From: Glandiceps talaboti
Taxonomy: Eukaryota > Hemichordata > Enteropneusta > Spengelidae
Assembly (NCBI RefSeq): GCF_964340395.1
Contig: NC_135560.1
Span: 6,677,598-6,741,597 of the forward strand
Direction: 5' to 3'
DNA length: 64,000 nucleotides
The position numbers were made by a program, and so were the translations under genes. Position 1 is the first letter of the stretch; every line of letters starts with the position of its first letter. The notes under the pieces were generated by a model. It searched no databases. It saw nothing but the letters and a program-made list of their open reading frames with translations, and had not been told where the DNA came from. Positions 1-9,275 of this stretch are shown piece by piece.

Positions 1-299
1 TAGGATATCACATCAGAGTGGCTGACTGGCCTATTCTTCGAATTCATTCCCACAAACCAGGGTATATTTTCAAAATTTTGCTACTGACGTATCGAAAAAT
101 ATTAAGGATTGTACGTTACTAATTGGCGCTGAGTATTATTTTTCATTCAGAAAACCAACAATATATTCACTGGAAATTGTTAAAATACCCAAAATTAGAC
201 ATTGTATATGTTACTATTTCGATTGTATCCAGAGTAGTAAGGCACCAGTTTGGTATTGTTAAGTGAGGTATTCAATCAGTTTTAATAGGCGTAAAAAAA
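1..299. other. AT-rich DNA, nothing recognised
   Basis: No gene, repeat or regulatory feature can be supported here. It is unique-looking AT-rich sequence leading into repeat family A. Confidence 0.5.
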
Positions 300-955
300 T
301 TGTTAGGTTCTGATTACCGACATCACCTAGTTTTTCATTGCCGACCTTAAACCTTTTTTTACGTATTCGGGAAAAAATAAAATAAAATCACGAAAATTGT
401 GAAGCCTCGCGAGAAATAGTGGATATCAAAATTGACATCAACTTAAAAAAGACAATATAAAACTGTTCTTCCAATCAGTAATGGTTGTACATCTGATGAT
501 TGGAAGAAACCAATACCATAGAGACCATATGGAAAACAAAGTTATATGATGGCGCTGTCTTGCAAAGCTTGAAAATTATTGCCCATAGAAGTCTATTATA
601 AAATAGACTCAAACCGGCTTAACGAGTAAAAAAAAACCAGTAGGGGAGACCCTCTAGGCCCCAATGATGTACATATTCCCTCCAACCTTTTCCCCTACCT
701 TTTACTTTCAAGATGATATTAAACTTTTAAAAATAATTCAACCCAGTGTAGTCGCTAACTACGTGATGGTGCTGTCTTAGGAAGTATTTGCAAGACATAG
801 GCAAGCATTCCACTCTGTCATGATGAAATACCCGGCATGTGAATGTGATACACGGAGAACATATTAACTACCTGAACTAGACTCACACATGAAAAAAAAT
901 CTAACTACCCCACCTATTCTAAAATTGAGCGTACTCGGAACCACACATTTTTTTA
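300..955 (+). repeat. Interspersed repeat family A, copy 1, interrupted
   Basis: The segment matches 59240-59591 directly and the reverse complement of 31199-31512. Shared landmarks are the string TTTTTCACTGCC-like near the start, CGAAAATTGTGAA in the middle, CTGTTCTTCCAATC, and the end AAAATTGAGCGTA..CGGAACCACACA. In this copy homology stops near 540 and resumes near 860. The gap is filled by element C. No coding capacity is visible in any copy, so it is a non-autonomous element or an untranslated fragment of a larger one. The element class is unknown. Confidence 0.8.
541..856 (+). mobile_element. Element C, copy 1, inserted in repeat A
   Basis: This ~315-bp block interrupts family A. The related copy at 59.47 kb reads GGAAAACATAACGAACTGAAC without the block. 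Here GGAAAACAAA precedes it and GGAGAACATA follows it, which looks like a diverged ~10-bp target-site duplication. The block begins near GTTATATGATGGCGCTGTC and ends near GTGATACAC. A second copy lies inverted at 1377-1697. No open reading frame and no obvious terminal inverted repeat are seen, so its class is unknown. Confidence 0.7.
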
Positions 956-956
956 G

Positions 957-1376
957 ACTTTATCTGAGTATCAGATTTAGATTCGCATACGATTATTCAA
1001 ATTAGCAATATGACGTTTTCTTTTAAGTGAACATCTTAGTATAATTAATAGTATAAAGCTAAAGTTTAATGTCAAACCGGTTGTGCCTCTTCTTCAGGTG
1101 ATGCAAAAGAGAAAGAATGAAGTCTAGATATGGTATTCTGTGAACACCTTCACATTTTATGCATTTACACCTTTGGAATCAACAGTTTTATCGCGTACAA
1201 CCATCAAGTTATGTTCGCTTTAGATTGAATTCGGCGTCATTCGGAGTAATGCGTATATAAAGGCATCCCAGGATAGTCGTCAAATCTGCTATGGGGTATG
1301 TTTTATAAATGGGCAATGTTTTCTCTGGCAGCAATAACTAACAAAAATCAAGGATTTATTTGTGAACAGTGTGTAT
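957..1376. other. Spacer between inverted element C copies
   Basis: About 420 bp of AT-rich DNA. I see no gene or repeat match within the window. Confidence 0.5.
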
Positions 1377-1697
1377 CATATTCACATGCCGGGTATTTCA
1401 TTATGATTCAGAGTGGACTGTTTGCCTATGTCTTGCAAATACTTCCTACGACACCACAGTCACGTAATTAGCGACTACACAGGGTTGAATTAATTTTAAA
1501 AGTTTTAATATCATCTTGACGTAAAAGGTGGGGGGGGGGGTAGTTGGAGGGAATATGTACATCTCTCTATGGGCCCTAGGGGTCTCCCTAAGAGGCTCTG
1601 GAGAGTTTTTGACTCTTTAAGCCGGGTTTGAGTCTATTTAGACCTCTTTGGGCAATAATTTCCAAGCTTTACAAGACAGCGCCATCATACAACTAGC
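1377..1697 (-). mobile_element. Element C, copy 2 (inverted)
   Basis: The reverse complement of 541-856 aligns across the whole block. Landmarks are CACATGCCGGGTATTTCAT, TGCCTATGTCTTGCAAATAC, GGAGGGAATATGTACATC and GACAGCGCCATCATA. It carries a poly-G expansion at about 1528-1538. With copy 1 it forms a ~310-bp inverted repeat separated by ~520 bp. Confidence 0.8.
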
Positions 1698-1719
1698 AAC
1701 TGCATATGTTTGAAATATC

Positions 1720-1950
1720 TTTAAAACCTTTAACAGCTAACATCTTGCTTTGAGAGTAAAAGGTAAGGGGAGGGGGATCTTGAGACGGGGACATGTCCAC
1801 CTCTCATGGGGGAGGGGTGTCTTGGGGTGCCCTAGAAGCTCTGAAGGATTCCTGACTCGTAAAGCCAATTTGTATGCTATTCAGACCCTTTCAGGCAATC
1901 TTTTCCAATCTTTACAAAATAGCACCATTAAGTGTCAGAACCTATTCTTT
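1720..1950 (-). repeat. Element C, degenerate copy 3
   Basis: It follows copy 2 in the same orientation and keeps diverged versions of its second half: GTAAAAGGT followed by a G-rich run, a GGGGTGCCCTAG-type string, GACTCGTAAAGCC, CAGGCAATCTTTTCCAA, and CTTTACAAAATAGCACCAT. An even weaker match continues at about 2085-2335, so the region looks like a decayed tandem series of the ~240-350 bp unit. Confidence 0.6.
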
Positions 1951-2084
1951 ATACATAGGCTAGGGTTGAAACGTGTTACTAAAAGTTAAATTGCACCATA
2001 GTAAAGGTCAGTACATCTAATGGTAGTATCATTGGTAGGGGAAGAGTTTCTTTACTGTAACAGTCTGTTAATTATAAGGTAATG

Positions 2085-2335
2085 TTTAGAATATTTTAAA
2101 AGACAGTATCATCTAAAATTAAGGGTAAAATGTTCGAGGGAAGATTAATAACATCATAAAAGGTTGGTACATCTGATTGTTGGTTGAATGAGTGATTTCC
2201 ATCCATCTGAGGGCGAGGGAGTCACAGGGGGTCTCCTATCAGATCTAGAGTTTTGTGGGTCTATTAAGGAAATTATCATTAGTAGGTTATTCATAGCCTT
2301 TTAGGAAATGACTTCACAGTTTCAAAAAGGCTAAA
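2085..2335 (-). repeat. Probable element C, highly decayed copy 4
   Basis: The order of landmarks seen in copies 2 and 3 recurs: TTTTAAAAGACAGTATCATCT, GGTAAAAT plus a G-rich run, GGGGGTCTCC, GTGGGTCTATTA and a final AAATGACTTCACAG. Identity is low, so the call is tentative. Confidence 0.35.
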
Positions 2336-2515
2336 AAAAGTTAATGTAAGTTTGAAATCAGTTTCGAATGTTACATAAAGTTGTAGTGTTTTTAACATTG
2401 GTATAGTGGCATTACTATTGCAGATATAGTAAAGTCACTTTGCTATTTTAGAGAACTGTAGGTGCTGTAGGTCAGCCAACAAATTTCTTTGATTTTGAAA
2501 AGTGAGTTAAAATAG

Positions 2516-2692
2516 CGACCCGCAGCCCGCACAATAGTTACACTCACTTTCCCACAGTAACCCGCAGTGACCTGCAACCCACAGAACAGTTACATTCCCA
2601 CACCCGCAGTGGCCCGCAGAAGTCCGCAACCTGAACAAAGTGACCCGCAGTGGCAGCAGCCTGCAACCCGCACAATAGTTACACTCTCAAAT
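2516..2692. repeat. C-rich degenerate minisatellite
   Basis: Variants of GACCCGCAGTGGCC and CAACCCGCACAATAGTTACACTC recur about three times over 177 bp. The strand is strongly C-rich and G-poor, unlike its AT-rich surroundings. It is followed at 2731-2815 by an imperfect hairpin with arms of about 25 bp (ACAGGG..ACACATAGCTGGTAC against GTACAGCTATGTGCACAACCCTGT-like sequence). No protein is supported. Confidence 0.6.
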
Positions 2693-2859
2693 CAAGGTAT
2701 GTTACACCTAGTGTGTTGGACAGAGCTGTTACAGGGATATTGTACACATAGCTGGTACGGTCCCCGTGGCTCCACTGAGCTGGTACAGCTATGTGCACAA
2801 CCCTGTCCTAGGAATGTTACAGGGGTGTGCAAGGTTCCCTGTGTAGTTATGTTTGAATG

Positions 2860-3574
2860 TCACTCCAGGTGAAGTAATATTGAAGAACGTGGGTAAGAAA
2901 TGGGGACAAGAGCAAATACTAGAGTTAAGGCATGGAATGAAATTTTCTTCAGTCTCAATCCAAAACACAGTGATGCCGCCCCCTATCCAAATTTTTCAAA
3001 ACAGCAAGACTCCCCCTCCCCCTACTGCCAATTTCAAAAACAGGGTGACCCCTATCAATCCACCGGGACCCTCCCCCGGTCGAAGAAACTGACCGGTCCC
3101 TAATAGTACCGTACTGCATTTAATCTGAACTGATGTGACATGACATGCGTAAATGATTATAGTCAGTTTGACTAATTCTCCATAAACCATCAATCGTGAT
3201 AAACTGTCGTTTACAGTGTCAGTGGCTGAGATAGCAACAATTACCAATATATGAGTCTGATAGCATTATGAAGATGTCCACTCTATACGAGGGGAGAAGA
3301 CGTGATGGCGTCCCCAGAGTTCATATTTCCAGTGTTAAATGCGTACAATAATTCATCGACGGAAAGCGCAATTTCACAATATCAAATAGCTATCACGTCT
3401 CCATGGACTTTACTTCTTTATTGAAAACTACTGATAAAAAGATATTAGTGAGTTAAAATCTGACATTTACAGACGTGTCGACTGAAGTAGATAGTATTAT
3501 ATGAAGACATCACCAGAGGCTGTACAGATCAACATTGTTGTGTGTATATATTGGTTGCGTTTATTGGCACATTA
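2860..3574. other. Non-coding, with a C-rich patch
   Basis: A pyrimidine-rich patch at about 2965-3110 (CCCCCTCCCCCT, GGGACCCTCCCCCGGTC) resembles in style the CCCTCC blocks of repeat family B but does not align well. The remainder is AT-rich and nothing is recognised. Confidence 0.4.
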
Positions 3575-3768
3575 GATCTCGTGGTCTTAATTTGCATGTT
3601 GTTTATCCTATATATCACGTGGTCTTATTTACATCTTCTTCATCAATCACGTGGTATGCATTAGCCTGTTGTCATCCGAACTCGTGGTCTGAATGTGTTT
3701 GTATTTGCATGTTGTTATCGGATCACGTGATTAGTATTTGCATATTGTTCATCCGTTCCGTCGCTTGT
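3575..3768 (+). repeat. Degenerate ~40-bp repeats with E-box and octamer motifs
   Basis: Four to five imperfect units of roughly 32-43 bp share CGTGGTCTTA..TTTGCATGTTGTTNATCC. They contain three perfect CACGTG palindromes at 3616-3621, 3648-3653 and 3724-3729, and three ATTTGCAT octamers at 3590-3597, 3703-3710 and 3736-3743. CACGTG is the classic bHLH (E-box) site and ATTTGCAT the POU/octamer site. The clustering may be functional or may simply reflect repeat copying. Confidence 0.55.
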
Positions 3769-3778
3769 ATATACAGTG

Positions 3779-4166
3779 AAAATATTGCACAACATATTAC
3801 CTACTTATGTAACACTATCAAAATTCAATCCACCTAGAGTTGAATCTGAGAAATGTACCCTCTGTGATAAAAAAGAAGACACTTTTAATTCATCTATTTT
3901 ATGATTGTGAATTTGGAGTTTTGGGATGGATTTTATGTGTTATGGGGAAGGAAAGCAGGACTTCTTAATATTCCAAATTCAAGACAAATCATCCTAATAG
4001 GTGATGAACAACTGTCATTTATTATTGAATTTTGTTATTCTCGTTGCTAAGCAATATATTTATATTTTAAAGTTTAGAAAACAAAAACCAGACTTAATGG
4101 CATACAAAAAATACTGTAGAGTTTCATATTGCGGAGTTAGAAAAATTAATTAAATGCACATTTTAA
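3779..4166 (+). pseudogene. LINE ORF2 C-terminal remnant (L1-like)
   Basis: Conceptual translation starts KILHNILPTYVTLSKFNPPR and runs into a zinc-knuckle-like CTLC..EDT..HLFYDC block. This is the cysteine-rich tail typical of L1/Tx1-type LINE ORF2 proteins, where the usual form is C-x2-C-..-E-T-..-HLF-..-C. Further on come RQIILIGDEQLSFIIEFCYS, PDLMAYKKY and VEFHIAELEKLIKCTF, ending at a TAA at 4164-4166. At least three reading-frame changes and in-frame stops are needed to read through, so it is dead. The catalytic reverse transcriptase is absent and the copy appears 5'-truncated, which is normal for LINEs. Assignment to the L1-like group rests on pattern recognition only. Confidence 0.75.
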
Positions 4167-4594
4167 GATAATGTGGGCAGTTTTTGAAACCGAATACAAA
4201 ATGAAAAAAACTTCCATTTATGAAAAGAGAAGTATTTTTGTAATAAGCCCACTAAAAACGTTGTTAAATACAAACAAGATAAAGAGGCTGGACCATTTGG
4301 CACATTTTCTGAAAAATGATTTTTGTTCTGTGAGACCCACACGGAAACTTGCTTCTCATCCTTAAACAATGAAAGAGACCTGGGGTCGATTTTGTTTTCA
4401 AGCAAATCGACAATTTTTTATTTTCCCATAGATTAGCATGGTATTGATCATTCATTCATATTGGATTCTAAAATTACTTAATTTTGACATCATCTGTTTA
4501 AAAAATTGGTACAGTGTCCCCAATCTCCCGTTTTGTGAATATTTTAACAGTCTTCTGTGAATATGACTAATACGAATACATGTCCTATTGAAAA
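4167..4594. other. AT-rich DNA, nothing recognised
   Basis: Downstream flank of the LINE remnant. Short overlapping open frames here show no family signature. Confidence 0.45.
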
Positions 4595-4632
4595 GGTGTT
4601 GGTGGTGTTGGTGGTGGTGGTGGTGGTGGTGG

Positions 4633-4666
<34 letters not shown>

Positions 4667-4678
4667 AATGATGATGAA
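4595..4678. repeat. (TGG)n(ATG)n microsatellite
   Basis: About 11 TGG units pass directly into about 14 ATG units. Confidence 0.95.
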
Positions 4679-4903
4679 ATGCAGCAGATGGACACCAAAT
4701 GACAAATCAACAACATCATCAACGTGGTCCGTAACTTTTCAGACGAAATGTTCGGTAAATTAACATTCCGATTTCGACACAGGAGTTAACTTTAGACCCA
4801 TTTCCTGTGGTAAATGACTTCATTAAGCGAAGCCAAAAAAACTATCAACCTGACTGGGGAAAAACCGAATCACATTGTACGTGTTGTTCTCGTTTGACTT
4901 TGT

Positions 4904-5011
4904 ATCTCAACTTTTTATATGCAGAGATCTAAAATACCTAATTCTATAAGAGCCGCCATCTCAACTTTTTATATGCAGAGATCTAAAATACCTAATTCTA
5001 TAAGAGCCGCC
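4904..5011. repeat. Perfect 54-bp tandem duplication
   Basis: The unit at 4904-4957 is repeated without a mismatch at 4958-5011. It begins ATCTCAACTTTTTATATGC and ends AAGAGCCGCC. Two identical copies imply a recent duplication or recent homogenisation. Confidence 0.95.
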
Positions 5012-5013
5012 AT

Positions 5014-6800
5014 TAAAAAAACAACTGCTAAAACACGAATCTCCGACATCTTTTTTATCGAATAATTCCGTGACAGGGGAATTGTTGTGATGAGACCGGG
5101 AAGGAAGTAGAATTATTGATCATATGTGTTAACGATGACTGACCTTCCAAAGGTGAAACATTGAGATAGGCATGTTATAGGTATGCAAATTTAATATTAA
5201 AACTGTGATCACTCAATCAGTCAGTCATGCTGTTGCGCCACCATTTCCTTCACACCCATGGGAGCAATACCGTAGTCGTCGTACCCGTACTACACTGTAA
5301 AGCAACAAATGCGCACAGTATTTCAAAGTCCTTACACAGGACACAGTACACAGAACGATGAGCGAGTCAGCGTGGTAGAAACAGCTACACAGTTAACAGC
5401 TTGCGTTGTAGGATTTATCACTCTCGATTGAAGTATTTCTTGGAATTTTGAGGAATTAAGAATTAAGAAAACCAAGATGATCGAAATGAGGTATTGTTTT
5501 AATGTTATTTCCCAAATATGTGTGTGTAATATTTATTTTGATAATCGTGGTTGATCTCTGTATTTAATAGTTTGGAAGGAATTGTAATACAGTCGGTTTA
5601 CTCGCTGTTTCGTCTTATATTGCATCGTTTAAACCCAATATCGTTTTGAATGCGCTTTAAGTACTTTTTATTAACATAATTTGATGTCGACAGCTCACAG
5701 GGTCGTACTCAGCGTTTATTTACACCTGCCACCGAGTTCACTCATATAAACACTTGCAGTTAATATGTGCGTAACACCCGTAATTCCATTTTTGATCAAT
5801 CTACTTCTGTCAGTCTTAGATTGTATTAAAAGGTCAATTGATGTCAACACATGGTCAATGTCACCTACGAGGTATTTAGATTACTTCTGTCTTGAGATGA
5901 CGATATCACAATAGGATGCGACAAGCACCAGTATATTCAATGCAGGCAGTCATGCGTACATGATATAAAAGTCGTGTATAGAAATACGACAGGATATATA
6001 GCGTGCATGCTTAGCTTATTTTACACAAGTCTAATAGATTCGCGACCATACATAATTTCGTCTCCAAAAAAACACTTATCAATTTGTTAGCAGCGCATAA
6101 ATCAATTACAGTTTCAATAGATTTGGTTCGTTTTTGATACCGGAAGGTTGAATAAAGTGTTTTTGTCGATAAGGGACTGCCAGAGGGTCAAAATCATCAG
6201 CTGCGGCGGCAACTCTATCATGTTGCACATGCGAACACCATCAGCGTTAGATCTCGTTGTTGACGTATTTCTCCCTATAGCGTTTTATAGGGCCAAAGTT
6301 TATTACTAGGTTAAAAGGTCTGGCAATACACTTCTTAGCTCAGAGTAGTTTTAAAAGTGGCACAGTTTCGGGTTAATCCTGTCAGCGATATTACTGTTAA
6401 AGCGATAATTTCTATAATTATTTTGGGCAAATGGCTGAGTAAGTTTCTATACAGATAACTGTATATAAAACAGTATGTGAGTATTGGGATATTTGTACAT
6501 ATATGACTTAGGGACTGGACACAAACACTACAGGGAAATGGTGGTGTCGTTAGGATGCTGGCCGTGTTTTTTTTCAAGAATTGGGGGAAGGGGTCGCTAG
6601 TTTTCATGTTTTGGTATCTTGATAGTCAATCAAGTCAAACACTAATAGAAAGGACACGATTTGTAGAGTATTCATACAGGTAAATATAAAAATAAGAGTC
6701 CACCAACCGGTACATCTGAGCACTTCCTTGTTTGTGGTCTGTGTGACACACTATACATCCACTAAAACCCAAAATAATCGAATTTTTTTTTTGTAAACAA
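5014..6800. other. Non-coding, nothing firmly recognised
   Basis: Mixed-composition DNA, slightly richer in GC around 5220-5400. A short ATG-led stretch at 5477 runs into a GT dinucleotide (ATGATCGAAATGAG/GTATTG), which could be a first coding exon with a donor site, but there is nothing else to support it. No known domain is encoded. Confidence 0.35.
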
Positions 6801-7315
6801 ATTTTTTTTTGCTAGGTCAAACTTACTATTTGGCTTAAATGCCATTCCTAAATACTTATAATTATGAACTATCTCTAGATCATGATGCTTCAGTAATCTG
6901 TTTCGTTATTGAAAATAAGCACTTTTGTTTTGTCAGTATTGACTTCGAGATTCCATTGATTGCGATATAATGACAGTTTATCAAACAATTCTGGAGACCT
7001 TCTGCTGTTTCTGACAAAAGAACTATATCGATCCGCATACATTAAACAGTTACGACTTGACCTATTCAATTTCTCAGGTTTACAGTGTTCATCAAAAATA
7101 TCTGGTAGGTCATTTACAAATATATCAAAGAGTACATATTACACCCCTGTCTGACTCCTCTACATGACATAGATTGTCTTGTCAATCCATCATTTAATTT
7201 CATTTAATTTCAGTGTGTCATTTACATCACTGTACATATCTTTAATGAGGTAATAAAACTTACCATTAATATTATTGCTCAATAATCTATAATATAAGAC
7301 ATGACGTAGTGTTGT
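6801..7315 (-). pseudogene. Non-LTR retrotransposon reverse transcriptase remnant
   Basis: Minus-strand translation gives, in order, RLLSNNINGKFYYLIKDMYS, then CRGVRQGC (GVRQGC at 7158-7141), then DIFVNDLPDIFDEH, then CLMYADRYSS (MYADRY at 7042-7025), then LDKLSLY-like sequence and NQWNLEVNTDKTKVLIFN (about 6944-6908), and finally HNYKYLGMAFKPNSKFDLAK. These are the palm and thumb motifs of LINE reverse transcriptases. The catalytic YADD box reads YADR, one aspartate being lost. In-frame stops and at least two frameshifts separate the blocks. The 5' part (endonuclease, fingers) and the C-terminal tail are missing. It is a dead fragment, probably of a jockey/CR1/L1-type element, and not necessarily of the same family as the fragment at 3.8-4.2 kb. 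Confidence 0.9.
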
Positions 7316-9042
7316 TGTACAGTGTTACCTGTGTAGCAATTATCCCATTGTTTTTCTGCACATATTAGCCGTGTTGGGTGTGATCCAGTCCATATCATTC
7401 TTGTATATCTATATAAACATATGTCAAAATAAAGTGTTAATAATTAATCGATATTTATACTTCCATATCATCAACTACAATTTCACATTTGGTAGTCTCT
7501 GTGTCATGACGTCATATCCGTATGTGTATTATTAAGGATGCTTCCAAATTTCTCAGGGGAGGTATGTTTGATTTGAAGTAAATATTCCACTAATTTCACT
7601 TCCGTTTGCCAAATATTTAAGGTACTCCTTGTCAAAGCCCCCACCTTCACCCCAGTTTTGTTAATGGTACTCTCCCCCCCCCCCCCATCCCGCGTGTAAA
7701 TTATGACCGTGGCCTAAATATGAGGTCTAGACACCTTCTCAATAACTGTTGAGCAGGATGAATTGCGGCAGTGAAATAGGTCGATTTGACCAGTTAGTGT
7801 TAGCAATTTAAACCGAACATTGTAAACAGATAATTACTTAAATTACATTAACGCATGATATATGTCGAAAACATTCCACGAGACATGAGAATATTAATAA
7901 TTGACAGAAAGAAACCAAGTTATTAATTATGGCTTTGAGAAAAATAAGATTAGTCTGCATAAAATATCAATTTACATTTCGTGAACTAATTAAATTGTGT
8001 TCAGAAGTCCTTTTTTAAGAGCATGGTTTAAATTTCTCCCTAAAAGATTAACACAGTGAAAGGTCTTTCTGCAAACACGTATGTACAGAATAAACTACCC
8101 TACAATTACTAAAATTGTTCAATCCACAATAAACGAGCAGGAACAATATCAGCCAAATATCGTCCCGTAAACCAAATTGATGCATACCAATGTTCAGCGT
8201 GTGTCTACCTACAATTGTCAAACAATGTTGAATCAAGCGCCAAGCGGGGAAAACACCGAATGAAAACCCCACACAAAGCACACGCAGTCTACATGATTAT
8301 GATTATTCTATGTAGCAACAATGAATAAAGAATAATGCCAGTGAAAATAACCTAACTAAATTGAACAGTTAAAAATGTGATAGTCTGGCCAATGCTTAGT
8401 ACGGATCAATGACTTTCCCCCCAGGGGAAATTAGCTATAATCAAAAATGATTAGCTGAATAGTATGACGTCACAAGACTTTAAACCTGTGTACTTCATAT
8501 GGCAGCACAATCTCCCTTTCCAATACTCAGGGGCCATTTTCGTACTGACAAAGTTGTCAGTTTCCATCCAATTAAGACATATTTATGAGGCTTTTTAAAG
8601 GAATATTTGAACTAGATAGGTGTATATTTGCAAGGTCTATCTCCTGCTAAGTGGTTGTGAGTTGTGTGGCTTATTTGTAATCAGTTTGTATATATTTGGT
8701 CTTTTCTCGGACTGGGTGGCCCAATTTAGCTGTCCCTATAAGTATATTAAAAAGAATTACTGTCACTGAAACAATGATTTTATATGTTACCGGACAGAAA
8801 ACTGTTATTGTGTCAAATCGAATCGTGTATTGAAAATCAACGATTCTTGAGTTTGACATCTCAACCTTACGGTCTACATTTATTTGGTCATATGAATTAG
8901 AAACTGTGTTGGATGTTAAGTTTGGATTGGAAAGCAACTAAGACGTAACTTTACATTTCTCATTATTTCGAAGTTTTAACCGATACACGTAACATGTAAA
9001 TCTAAGACAAAAAATATGTAAATGCCAATTAGTGAGACAAAT
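7316..9042. other. Non-coding AT-rich DNA
   Basis: A poly-C run lies at about 7674-7687. I find no gene, RNA or repeat match in the rest. Confidence 0.45.
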
Positions 9043-9275
9043 GTATGTATGTATGTATGTATGTATGTATGTATGTATGTATGTATGTATGTATGTATGT
9101 ATGTATGTATGTATGTGTGTATGTGTGTGTGTGTGTGTGTGTGTATGTGTGTGTGTGTATGTATGTACATGTATGTATGTATGTATGTATGTATGTATGT
9201 ATGTATGTATGTATGTATGTATGTATACGCGTGCGTGCGTACGTGTGTACGTGCGTGTGTTTGTTTATCTTTCTT
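9043..9275. repeat. (ATGT)n / (GT)n compound microsatellite
   Basis: Two ATGT tracts flank a GT-rich centre at about 9116-9160. The array degenerates into GTGC/ACGT variants at its right end. Long open frames on both strands here (MYVC and HTYI repeats) are artefacts of the repeat. Confidence 0.97.

Noticed and set aside
492-515. CTGATGA..GAAAC in repeat family A (also near 59428 and, inverted, 31340) as a hammerhead
   Set aside because: Stem II is absent or inconsistent between copies, there is no NUH triplet at the right place, and no pairing for stem I.
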